From Chloroflexia bacterium (GTDB lineage Bacteria; Chloroflexota; Chloroflexia; Thermomicrobiales; JALYUS01), in NCBI GenBank assembly GCA_025924435.1, contig JAICIL010000256.1, positions 1 through 6,539 on the forward strand: a stretch of 6,539 nucleotides of DNA. The letters are read 5' to 3'. Position numbers and translations under genes: made by a program. Below, piece by piece: positions 1 through 5,955 of this stretch. Every line of letters begins with the position of its first letter. Position 1 is the stretch's first letter. The notes below the pieces were generated by a model, which was given only the letters and a program-made list of their open reading frames with translations, made no database searches and was not told the origin of the DNA.

Positions 1-108
1 GGAGCGCTGTGGCGTTCCCCGAACATCCCGATCTTCAGAAGGTCGCTCCCCCTCTCACCTGCCCAGAGGGCAGGTGAGAGGGGCCGGGGGGTGAGGTTCC
101 GTTCCCTC
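1..108. repeat. Interspersed GC-rich palindromic repeat, copy A (partial)
   Basis: This stretch between the window edge and the stop codon of the substrate-binding protein gene aligns with 4166-4275. Shared blocks, in the same order and nearly the same spacing, are GTGGC (9-13 and 4174-4178), the identical 12-mer TCGCTCCCCCTC (43-54 and 4210-4221), a central palindromic CCC/GGG core, an AGGT block (94-97 and 4263-4266) and the identical 9-mer CGTTCCCTC (100-108 and 4267-4275). The left part of the element is lost at the window edge. It looks like a non-coding, possibly MITE- or REP-like element. No transposase gene is seen, and the family name is unknown to me. Confidence 0.6.
49..83. terminator. 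Perfect 16-bp hairpin downstream of the importer genes
   Basis: Positions 49-64 and 68-83 are exact reverse complements around a 3-nt AGA loop, giving a very stable GC-rich stem. It lies 25 nt beyond the minus-strand stop codon of the substrate-binding protein. There is no T tract after it on either strand, so it is not a classical intrinsic terminator. It could still slow RNA polymerase, protect the mRNA 3' end, or simply be the palindromic core of repeat copy A. Confidence 0.5.
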
Positions 109-1934
109 TATTTCGTGAAGTAGGCGTACTTGCCGCGCGGCACCGTGCCGAGGATCGCGGGGTGGTAAATGCCCTGCAAGCCCGGCTTGATGACGAAGAA
201 CGACTGCCCATGATAGAGCGGCAGGTGCGCCGCCTCCTGCACGAGGATCTGTTCCGCCTGCTGATACTGCTTGGCGCGGGCGTCCTTGTCCGTCATGCCC
301 TTCGCATTGGCGATAATCGTCTCGAACTGATCGTTCTGCCAGTGCGACGGCCAGAACTCGTTCTTGCTCGAGAAGAGGAAGTTGTGCCAGTTGAAGGGAT
401 CGCCGTAGTCGGACCCCCATTGGCCGAAGATGCCGTTGAAGGGCTGCGTCTTGCGCGAGACGCGGTATTCGACGGCGGCCTTCGACTCGCGGCTGTCGAG
501 TTTGACGTCAATGCCGAGATTCTGCTTCCACTGCGCCTGCAAATATTCGAGCACCAGTTTGATCGTCGCGTTCGCCGCGTAGACGATCGTGAAGTCGCTC
601 GGCCAGCCCTGCCCGTTCGCGAAGCCCGCGTCCCCCATCAACTGCTTCGCCTTCTCCACACCACCGGTGAGTGCGGCTTGTGGATTGTATCCGGCGATAT
701 CGGGCGGCAGGATCGTCGGCGCGTCAATGTAGTATTTCTTCAGCACGACATCAATGAGCGATTGCCGGTCGAAGCCGAGCGCAAGCGCCTGGCGGACTTT
801 CACATCGCTCGTCGGCTTGTTCGTCGCGTCCCAGTGGAGCATGTACGTGCTGGAGCCGGGGAAGCCCTTCATCTCCTTGGAGAGTTTGGCATCCTTGACA
901 ACACGGTCATAATCCGACGCCTGCACCTGCGCGGTGTCTACCTCGTCGTTCTCGTAGGCGGCAAGCCCTTGCGCCAGATACGATGCGTCCGGGTAGATAT
1001 GGCACTCGACGCGCGTGACAATCGGCTTCGGGCCCCAGTAGTTCGGGTTGATCTCGAAGGACTGGAGTTGGTCGTGCTTCCATTCCTTCATCATGTACGG
1101 CCCGCTGCCGACGACATTGCCCGCCTCGAGCCACTTATCCCCGAACTTCTCGATGATGTGCTGCGGCGTGGCGAAGTATGACCACGTCGAAGCGAGGAGC
1201 GGGAAGAACGGCGTCGGCGCGCTGAGGGTGAATTGCACGGTCGCATCATCGAGCGCCTTGACCCCGAGTTGGTCCAGCGGGACGGTGCCCTTCGCGACCT
1301 CCACCCCGTTCTTGAGGCTCTCGACCGCAGCGGTGTACTTGGAGGCGACCTTCGGGTCCGCGACGCGCTTGACCGAGTACTCGAAATCCTTCGCGGTCAG
1401 CGGCGTGCCGTCCGACCACTTGAGGCCGGGGCGCAATGTGAAGGTCCAGACGGTCGCGTCCCCGTTCGCCTGATAACTCTGCGCGTGCGCCGGTTCGATC
1501 TGGTCGTTCGTCCAGTTGACCGTCACCAGCCCCTCGAACATCTGCGGCATGTTGTACGGGCTGGAGCCGACCTGCGGGTCGAACGTCGGCGGCTCGACAT
1601 CCACATAGCGGAAGATTTGCTTGTCCGCCAGATTCGCGGGCTTGGTCGGCTGCGGCGCCGCCGCGACCGCCGAACCCGCCGGTGCGGTGCCCGTCGTCCC
1701 CGCCGCCGCCGATCCGGCCGGCGCGGTAACGCCGAGCGACTGCGGGACGTTCGTCGCCGTGGGCAGCGGCCCTGTCGGCGGCGTCGGCTTCGCGGCCGCC
1801 GCGGGCGTGTCGGTCGGCGCGCTCGTGCTGCCGCCGCAGGCGGCGAGTGCGGCCGCCGCCGTCCCCGCCGCCGATAGGGCGAGGAATTTGCGCCGCGTGT
1901 ACGCGTGCGCCGTCAGTCTCAAACGCTCTTCCAC
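108..1934 (-). CDS. ABC importer substrate-binding lipoprotein, family 5 (peptide type)
   Basis: 608-residue extracytoplasmic solute-binding protein (SBP_bac_5 family), which captures peptides or similar ligands and delivers them to the two permeases encoded just upstream. The GTG start at 1934 is chosen because an AGGAGG sits 7 nt upstream; an in-frame ATG 13 codons earlier has no such support. The N-terminus has a twin-arginine motif TRRKFL (residues 13-18), a hydrophobic Ala/Leu stretch and a lipobox LAAC with Cys33, so Tat export and lipid anchoring are predicted. Residues 34-104 are a Pro/Thr/Ala/Gly linker containing TAPAGSA twice. The folded domain starts near 105 and carries family signatures such as LRPGLKWSDGTPLTAKDFEYS, VRQALALGFDR and a C-terminal GSDYGDPFNW segment. 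It is the last of three co-directional genes, 55 nt after the DppC-like permease. Family assignment is firm. The ligand (oligopeptide, dipeptide, nickel chelate or sugar) cannot be read from sequence. Confidence 0.95.
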   Translation of the reverse strand: MEERLRLTAHAYTRRKFLALSAAGTAAAALAACGGSTSAPTDTPAAAAKPTPPTGPLPTATNVPQSLGVTAPAGSAAAGTTGTAPAGSAVAAAPQPTKPANLADKQIFRYVDVEPPTFDPQVGSSPYNMPQMFEGLVTVNWTNDQIEPAHAQSYQANGDATVWTFTLRPGLKWSDGTPLTAKDFEYSVKRVADPKVASKYTAAVESLKNGVEVAKGTVPLDQLGVKALDDATVQFTLSAPTPFFPLLASTWSYFATPQHIIEKFGDKWLEAGNVVGSGPYMMKEWKHDQLQSFEINPNYWGPKPIVTRVECHIYPDASYLAQGLAAYENDEVDTAQVQASDYDRVVKDAKLSKEMKGFPGSSTYMLHWDATNKPTSDVKVRQALALGFDRQSLIDVVLKKYYIDAPTILPPDIAGYNPQAALTGGVEKAKQLMGDAGFANGQGWPSDFTIVYAANATIKLVLEYLQAQWKQNLGIDVKLDSRESKAAVEYRVSRKTQPFNGIFGQWGSDYGDPFNWHNFLFSSKNEFWPSHWQNDQFETIIANAKGMTDKDARAKQYQQAEQILVQEAAHLPLYHGQSFFVIKPGLQGIYHPAILGTVPRGKYAYFTK

Positions 1935-1941
1935 GTGAAAC

Positions 1942-1947
1942 CCTCCT
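1942..1947 (-). promoter_or_regulatory. Strong ribosome binding site of the substrate-binding protein
   Basis: A full AGGAGG on the minus strand is followed by 7 nt (GTTTCAC) and then GTG. It is the strongest Shine-Dalgarno sequence in the window and fixes the start at 1934. A strong site fits the need for binding protein in excess over the permeases. Confidence 0.85.
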
Positions 1948-1962
1948 GATTGGAATTCTTCC

Positions 1963-1980
1963 CCAACGCCCACACGTTGG
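1963..1980. other. Small hairpin between the permease and binding-protein genes
   Basis: CCAACG (1963-1968) and CGTTGG (1975-1980) form a perfect 6-bp inverted repeat with a 6-nt loop. It lies in the 55-nt gap between the stop of the DppC-like gene and the start of the binding-protein gene, upstream of the strong ribosome binding site. There is no T tract. It could act as an mRNA processing or stabilising element giving separate levels for the binding protein. The function is inferred only from position. Confidence 0.35.
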
Positions 1981-1989
1981 TGCGACGCC

Positions 1990-2964
1990 CTATTTCTTCA
2001 TCCACGGGTCGAATGCGTCCCGCAGACCGTCCCCGATGAAGTTGAACGAGAGCACCGTCAGCGACAGCACGACCGCCGGTGAGATGAGCATGTACGGATA
2101 CGAACGCAAGTCCGCGATCCCCTCAGAGATCATCAACCCCCACGACGGCACGGGCGGGTTGATCCCCAGACCGATGAAACTGATCCCCGCCTCGCCGAGG
2201 ATGGCGGCGGGGATGCCGAGCGTCGCGGCGACGATGACGACCGCGAGGGTATTCGGCAGGAGGTGCCGCGTGATGATCCGGCCGCTCGACGCGCCGATGC
2301 AGTGCGCCGCCTCGACGAACTCCTTGTGCTTGAGCGAGAGCACCTGCCCCCGGACGAGCCGCGAGACGGTCAGCCACGACAACAGGCCAAGGCCGAGGAA
2401 GACGCCGAGCATGCCGCCCGTCGCGGCATCGAAATTCTTCAGCGGCAGCAGCCAGCCGCCGTTGACGTGCTGGAATTTCGCCTTCAGGTAGGTCATGAAA
2501 ATGATGATGAAGAGGAGGTTCGGGATCGCGTAAAAGACATCCACGATGCGCATCGCCAGCGTGTCCACCCAGCCGCCACGATACCCGGCGATCAGGCCGA
2601 CGGGGACGCCGATCAGGACGATCAAGAGCGGGACGACGAGGCCGACGGCGAGCGAAATGCGCGTGCCGTAGATGATCCGGCTGAGGATGTCCCGCCCGAG
2701 GCGATCCGTGCCGAGGAGATGGCCGGGGGAGCCGATCCCCTGCGTCGTCGCTTTGATGTCCTGCGTCGCGTAGTGATACGGCGCGATGAACGGGGCGAAG
2801 ATGGCGGCGAAGACGATGATGCCGATGAAAACCAACCCGGAGAGCGCGGCCTTGTTGCGGATGAACCGCCGCCACGCGTCCTGCGTCAGCGAGACGCTCT
2901 TCGGGGCGATGATCGGCGCGGCCGGCGCCAGTGCGGGCGCCGTCGCGGTCGTATTGGTTGCCAT
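1990..2964 (-). CDS. ABC importer permease, DppC/OppC type
   Basis: 324-residue inner-membrane permease of a peptide-type ABC importer, one half of the heterodimeric channel. An OppC N-terminal type segment (about residues 28-62: WRRFIRNKAALSG, then a hydrophobic helix and FAPFIAPY) precedes the DppC signature HLLGTDRLGRDILSRIIYG (82-100). The binding-protein-dependent transport domain follows, with an EAA loop (EAA at 218-220, Gly224, LP at 236-237) that docks the ATPase, and the GISFIGLGINPPVPSWG motif (260-276). About six membrane helices are apparent. It is somewhat longer than the roughly 300 residues usual for DppC/OppC, because of an Ala/Pro-rich N-terminal tail and extra residues near 161-183 (LKAKFQHVNGG onward). 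ATG at 2964 is preceded by GGGAG at 10 nt. It lies 19 nt after the DppB-like gene, so co-transcription is nearly certain. Confidence 0.95.
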   Translation of the reverse strand: MATNTTATAPALAPAAPIIAPKSVSLTQDAWRRFIRNKAALSGLVFIGIIVFAAIFAPFIAPYHYATQDIKATTQGIGSPGHLLGTDRLGRDILSRIIYGTRISLAVGLVVPLLIVLIGVPVGLIAGYRGGWVDTLAMRIVDVFYAIPNLLFIIIFMTYLKAKFQHVNGGWLLPLKNFDAATGGMLGVFLGLGLLSWLTVSRLVRGQVLSLKHKEFVEAAHCIGASSGRIITRHLLPNTLAVVIVAATLGIPAAILGEAGISFIGLGINPPVPSWGLMISEGIADLRSYPYMLISPAVVLSLTVLSFNFIGDGLRDAFDPWMKK

Positions 2965-2983
2965 TGCGCGCTTACTCCCGCTT

Positions 2984-3910
2984 CTATTCGTACGCGATGC
3001 GCGGATCGAGGACGCCGTACAGCAGGTCCACGATCAGATTCATGACCGCGATGATCGCCGCGAACATCAGGACGGTGCCGAGCATCACCGGGTAATCGCG
3101 CCCGGAGACGCTCTTGACGAAGTACCGGCCGATGCCGGGCACATTGCAGGTCGTCTCGATGAAGAACGAGCCGGTGATCACATTGGCGAACGACAGCCCC
3201 AGCACGGTCGCCACCGGGATGAGCGCGTTGCGCAGCCCGTGCCGGATCATCACGCCGCGCTCGTTCAGCCCCTTCGCGCGCGAGGTGCGGATGTAATCCT
3301 GCCGGAGCACATCGAGCAGGCTCGAACGCGTGTAGCGGGCGAGGATGGCCGCGGGGCCGAGGGCGAGCGCGAAGGCGGGGATGAACGTCGTCCGGCTGAA
3401 GATGCCGTTCCAGCCGCCCGTCGGGACGAGATGCAACGTGTTGGCGAAGAGCAGGATGAGGAGCGAGGCGATCACGTAGGAGGGCGCGGAGATGCCAATG
3501 ATCGCGCCGAAGGTGCAGAAGTAGTCAACGGGGGTGTTCTGCCTGATCGCGCTGAACGTCCCCGCCGCGATGCCGAGCGCCGCCGCGAGGACGATGGCGA
3601 CGAGGCCGAGTTGGAGCGAGACGGGGAAGAAATCGTGGAAGATGTCGCCCACCGTGCGGCCGCGCTGCGCGAAGGAGAGGCCGAAGTCGCCGTGCAGGGC
3701 ATTCCAGAGGTAATCGCTGTACTGCCGCCAGAGCGGCTTATCAATGCCGAATTTCTCGTTGAGCGCCTTGAGCGCCTCCCCGGTGATCGGCTTGTCCGCG
3801 TCATCCCACGGCCCGCCGGGCGTCGCGTGGATGAGCAGGAACGAAATCGTATAGACCGCCAGCAGCGTCGGTATCAAGAGCAAGATGCGGCGGATCGCGT
3901 ACCGACCCAT
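2984..3910 (-). CDS. ABC importer permease, DppB/OppB type
   Basis: 308-residue inner-membrane permease and first gene of the importer cluster. It opens with RYAIRRILLLIPTLLAVYTISFLLI (the typical first helix of DppB/OppB). HATPGGPW and a periplasmic segment ending LHGDFGLSF (72-80) follow, then the transmembrane transport domain. The EAA-like cytoplasmic loop is at 205-232 (DYIRTSRAKGL, then RHGLRNALIP), which contacts the ATPase. The C-terminal family signature FFIETTCNVPGIGRYF (249-264) and the final LDPRIAYE are also typical. Length matches the family. ATG at 3910 is preferred over an in-frame TTG at 3928, because AGGGAA lies immediately upstream of the ATG, at normal spacing, and the protein then begins exactly where homologues do. 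It pairs with the DppC-like gene 19 nt downstream. Confidence 0.95.
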   Translation of the reverse strand: MGRYAIRRILLLIPTLLAVYTISFLLIHATPGGPWDDADKPITGEALKALNEKFGIDKPLWRQYSDYLWNALHGDFGLSFAQRGRTVGDIFHDFFPVSLQLGLVAIVLAAALGIAAGTFSAIRQNTPVDYFCTFGAIIGISAPSYVIASLLILLFANTLHLVPTGGWNGIFSRTTFIPAFALALGPAAILARYTRSSLLDVLRQDYIRTSRAKGLNERGVMIRHGLRNALIPVATVLGLSFANVITGSFFIETTCNVPGIGRYFVKSVSGRDYPVMLGTVLMFAAIIAVMNLIVDLLYGVLDPRIAYE

Positions 3911-3913
3911 GCG

Positions 3914-3919
3914 TTCCCT
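3914..3919 (-). promoter_or_regulatory. Ribosome binding site of the DppB-like gene
   Basis: AGGGAA within a G-rich run (GGGGGGTAGGGAA) lies directly before the ATG at 3908-3910. It supports that ATG over the in-frame TTG six codons upstream, whose use would place this site inside the coding sequence. Confidence 0.65.
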
Positions 3920-3990
3920 ACCCCCCAATCACCATCGAATGAACGTGTCCAGATGCACAACGACGCCCCGCGCGAACAGGACGACGGTCT

Positions 3991-4019
3991 ATTCTCGCGC
4001 GCATGGCGCGCCCTGTCTA
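3991..4019 (-). promoter_or_regulatory. Candidate sigma-70-type promoter for the importer genes
   Basis: On the minus strand TAGACA (4014-4019; 5 of 6 with TTGACA) is followed after exactly 17 nt by GAGAAT (3991-3996; 4 of 6 with TATAAT). Transcription from here would start near 3984 and give a leader of about 75 nt before the DppB-like ATG. The spacer is very GC-rich and contains GGCGCGCC. An alternative is TTGCTC, 17 nt, TAGTAT further upstream, with its -35 part inside the heptamer array. Both are consensus matches only. Confidence 0.3.
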
Positions 4020-4071
4020 CAGTCGCGCTCACATGCATGCTCGGCGAGGGTTGTGCAACGATACTAACATA

Positions 4072-4106
4072 GCAATGAGCGATGAGCAACGAGCAATGCG
4101 CAATGA
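4072..4106. repeat. Five tandem heptamers, consensus GCAATGA
   Basis: Five consecutive 7-bp units start at 4072, 4079, 4086, 4093 and 4100. The first and last equal GCAATGA. The middle three each differ at one base (A to G at position 3, T to C at position 5, A to C at position 7). The array lies between the importer promoter region and repeat copy B. Heptamer arrays of this type are known as short tandemly repeated repetitive sequences in cyanobacteria; whether this one belongs to a family in its own genome cannot be seen here. Confidence 0.75.
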
Positions 4107-4119
4107 GAAGGGCTGGGGA

Positions 4120-4275
4120 AACCTACCCCCGGCCCCCTCCCGGAGCGGGAAGGGGTGACGCTGTCAAGGTGCCGTGGCATTCTCCATAATGCCCGGACCT
4201 CGCAGAGGCTCGCTCCCCCTCCCCGCACCGGGAAGGCGGGTGCCCTCTGGGCAGTGGGAGTTAGGTCGTTCCCTC
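4120..4275. repeat. Interspersed GC-rich repeat, copy B (nearly whole, MITE-like)
   Basis: The right two thirds align with copy A at 1-108. The left end begins AACCTACCCCCGGCCCC (4120-4136). Its reverse complement resembles the right end of copy A (GGGGCCGGGGGGTGAGGTT, 80-98), so the element appears to have inverted ends. Two hairpin cores are separated by a linker of about 55 nt. The right core contains TGCCCTCTGGGCA (4241-4253), and its outer arm is decayed compared with copy A. The right end overlaps the last codons and stop of the MFS gene. No transposase or target-site duplication is evident. Confidence 0.55.
4133..4155. terminator. GC-rich hairpin, left core of repeat copy B
   Basis: CCCCCTCCCG? 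type arm 4133-4142 pairs with 4146-4155 around a GAG loop, with one C/A mismatch (4137 and 4151). It lies about 105 nt beyond the MFS stop on the minus strand. There is no T tract, so a role in termination is possible but unproven. It may simply be repeat structure. Confidence 0.35.
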
Positions 4276-5523
4276 CTGCAGCGCGCGCACCGGCGAGCGG
4301 GCGAGCAGGAGCGGCGCGAGCAACTGGCCGCCGACGGAGACGAAGAGCGTCGCGCGCAGCCCGATCACCTGCCCGAGCAGCCCGCCGAGCAGCAACCCGC
4401 CGAGCATCGCGCCCCACTCGATGAAGCGGATGCTCGCGTTCATCCGCCCCAGCAGGTGTTCCGGCGTACGCGCCTGGAGGAGGCTGACCTGACCGATCTC
4501 GTAGATCGTCGCCGCGCCATCGCCGAAAATCTGCGATACGAGGAGCGAGGTGATGATCCAGAGCAGCGGGCCGGCGGCGAGCGGGACGAAGACCGACATG
4601 GCGACCGTGAAAAGGAGCATCCCGAACATCGTCGGGCCGACCCCCCAGCGCCGCGTCAGGCGCGCCGCGAGCACCGCGCCGACCATCGCGCTGATGCCGC
4701 CGATGGACCAGATGATCCCCTGCACGGCGGGCGCGACGTGCAATTCCCGCGTGACATAGAGGACGATCGCCGCGCCGATGACGTAGCGAAAGAAGTTCCA
4801 TACCCCGGTGACGCAGGCGAGGGCGCGGAAAATCGCGTCGTCGCGCAGGAGACGCAGCCCCCGCCCGATCTCCCGCCATGCCCCTTCCCGTTCCGCCGCC
4901 GGTGTGGGAACCGGCTCGCGCGTGCGGATCGCCGCCAGCGAGCCTGCCGAGACGAGGAAGGAGAGAGAGTCAATCAGGATCGTGCCGGGGATGGTGAAGA
5001 GCGGCAGGAGGAAACCCGCGATGCTCCAGCCGCCGAACTCCGCGCCCGCCGCCGTCGCCTGGAGTTTGCTGTTCCCCTCGATCAGTTCGTCCCGCCGCAC
5101 GAGCGACGGCAGGTACGAGCGGTACGCGACCTCGAAGAAAACGGTCAGGACGCTGACGCAGAGCGCGACGCCGAAGAGCAGCGGGATGCTCAACCGGCCG
5201 AGCGCGGCGGCGAGCGGGATCATCGCCAACACCGCCGCCCGCCCGATGTCCACGGCGATCATCACCGGGCGGCGGCGCAGGCGGTCCACCCAGACCCCGG
5301 CGAACAGCCCGACGATCAGCCCCGGCCCGTACTGCGCCGCGTTGAGGACCGCCACCTGAATCGGCGTCGCGTGGAGCGTCAGGATTGCCACGAATGTGAG
5401 CGCGAAGCCGCCGACGCGGCTGCCGAAGAGCGAGACGGCCTGCCCCGCCCACAGTTTCAAGAAATCACGGTGGCGCCATAGCCCCGTGAAGCGGGCAGGC
5501 GATGGTTCGGTTATCAGTTCCAT
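4261..5523 (-). CDS. MFS efflux permease, DHA3/MFS_3 type
   Basis: 420-residue polytopic membrane protein of the major facilitator superfamily, closest in style to the DHA3/MFS_3 group (macrolide exporters such as MefA and the enterobactin exporter EntS), which are proton-driven exporters. The N-terminus LWRHRDFLKLWAGQAVSLFGSRV (15-37) is typical. MFS motif A is at 76-86 (GVWVDRLRRRP), between helices 2 and 3. Another family-typical stretch is VFFEVAYRSYLPSLVRRDEL followed by EGNSKLQATAA. A hydrophilic central loop (REPVPTPAAEREGAWREIG) separates two six-helix halves. Length is normal for the family. ATG at 5523 is preceded by GAGGGAG, which lies within an inverted repeat. The gene ends Q-E-G-T-T-stop inside repeat copy B. 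It is co-directional with the importer genes but 350 bp upstream of them, so probably a separate unit. The substrate is unknown; antibiotic or siderophore export are family-level possibilities only. Confidence 0.92.
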   Translation of the reverse strand: MELITEPSPARFTGLWRHRDFLKLWAGQAVSLFGSRVGGFALTFVAILTLHATPIQVAVLNAAQYGPGLIVGLFAGVWVDRLRRRPVMIAVDIGRAAVLAMIPLAAALGRLSIPLLFGVALCVSVLTVFFEVAYRSYLPSLVRRDELIEGNSKLQATAAGAEFGGWSIAGFLLPLFTIPGTILIDSLSFLVSAGSLAAIRTREPVPTPAAEREGAWREIGRGLRLLRDDAIFRALACVTGVWNFFRYVIGAAIVLYVTRELHVAPAVQGIIWSIGGISAMVGAVLAARLTRRWGVGPTMFGMLLFTVAMSVFVPLAAGPLLWIITSLLVSQIFGDGAATIYEIGQVSLLQARTPEHLLGRMNASIRFIEWGAMLGGLLLGGLLGQVIGLRATLFVSVGGQLLAPLLLARSPVRALQEGTT

Positions 5524-5533
5524 GTGAAACGTT

Positions 5534-5570
5534 CTCCCTCACAGCGAAAGGCCGCATGATGGTGAGGGAG
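5534..5570 (-). promoter_or_regulatory. Inverted repeat covering the MFS ribosome binding site
   Basis: CTCCCTCAC (5534-5542) and GTGAGGGAG (5562-5570) are perfect 9-bp inverted copies 19 nt apart. In the MFS mRNA the 3' arm is the GAGGGAG ribosome binding site, 10 nt from the ATG, so the hairpin would mask it. The same symmetry could instead be the DNA operator of a dimeric repressor. No regulator gene lies in the window. Confidence 0.5.
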
Positions 5571-5841
5571 CGCGGGCGGTGATATATCGGTGCGATCCGC
5601 ACGCGCCCCTACAGCGCGGCGGTTCTACTGATGGCGTTGAAACACACCTCGGGGCGGCGGTTCACCGGTTTCCCTTTCGTGCCGTGAGCGAACGGTCGTA
5701 CGCGTTGTGTCGAGCATACGGGAGGGGGCGGCGGCGGGTCAACCGTCCAAATGGGCAGGTTCCCACCCCGCCTTTCAATCGCGCGCCATGTCCGACGTGA
5801 GCCGACGATGCGCGCAGAGGGTCGCCATCGTGGCGCACTCC

Positions 5842-5859
5842 CTGAACAGACTGAACAGA
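5842..5859. repeat. Tandem 9-bp duplication CTGAACAGA
   Basis: CTGAACAGA occurs twice head to tail (5842-5850, 5851-5859), about 100 nt upstream of the secreted-protein gene. It may be a slippage product or a paired protein-binding site. Nothing else supports either reading. Confidence 0.6.
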
Positions 5860-5950
5860 CCGTCACTCGGCCGGCCATCGGCATGCCCCCTTCTGTAAGC
5901 GAGGGATGCGTTAATCGGTATCGCATTCACGGGTTTTCGCGGTGGTGATC

Positions 5951-5955
5951 GAGGA
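5951..5955 (+). promoter_or_regulatory. Ribosome binding site of the secreted-protein gene
   Basis: GAGGA is followed by ATCTG and then ATG at 5961, with an in-frame TGA at 5946-5948 just upstream. This selects 5961 over the in-frame ATG codons at 5979 and 5988, which lack comparable sites. Confidence 0.65.

Noticed and set aside
1..48. Start of another minus-strand gene at the left edge (ATG near 25-27)
   Set aside because: The same sequence aligns with the linker of repeat copy B (4166-4209), which is non-coding, and no good ribosome binding site precedes it.
1935..1973. Upstream ATG at 1973 as the start of the binding protein
   Set aside because: The AGGAGG at 1942-1947 lies inside that extension and points to GTG at 1934. 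The added 13 residues would also push the twin-arginine motif unusually far in.
3911..3928. TTG at 3928 as the start of the DppB-like permease
   Set aside because: The extension translates a G-rich ribosome binding region, and the ATG at 3910 matches the usual family N-terminus.
2786..4072. Long plus-strand open frame of 428 codons opposite the two permease genes
   Set aside because: It is antisense to two genes with clear family signatures. Its translation is Arg/Asp/Glu/Ala-rich low complexity, typical of the complement of GC-rich membrane-protein codons.
4072..4106. CRISPR array
   Set aside because: The units are 7 bp and contiguous, with no spacers. No cas genes are present.
4174..5481. 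Plus-strand open frame of 435 codons opposite the MFS gene
   Set aside because: It is a shadow of a recognised MFS gene with highly biased charged composition and no domain. Its start lies inside the repeat element.
5579..5926. Small genes in the divergent intergenic region, on either strand
   Set aside because: The short frames overlap each other on opposite strands, lack ribosome binding sites and show no recognisable motif.
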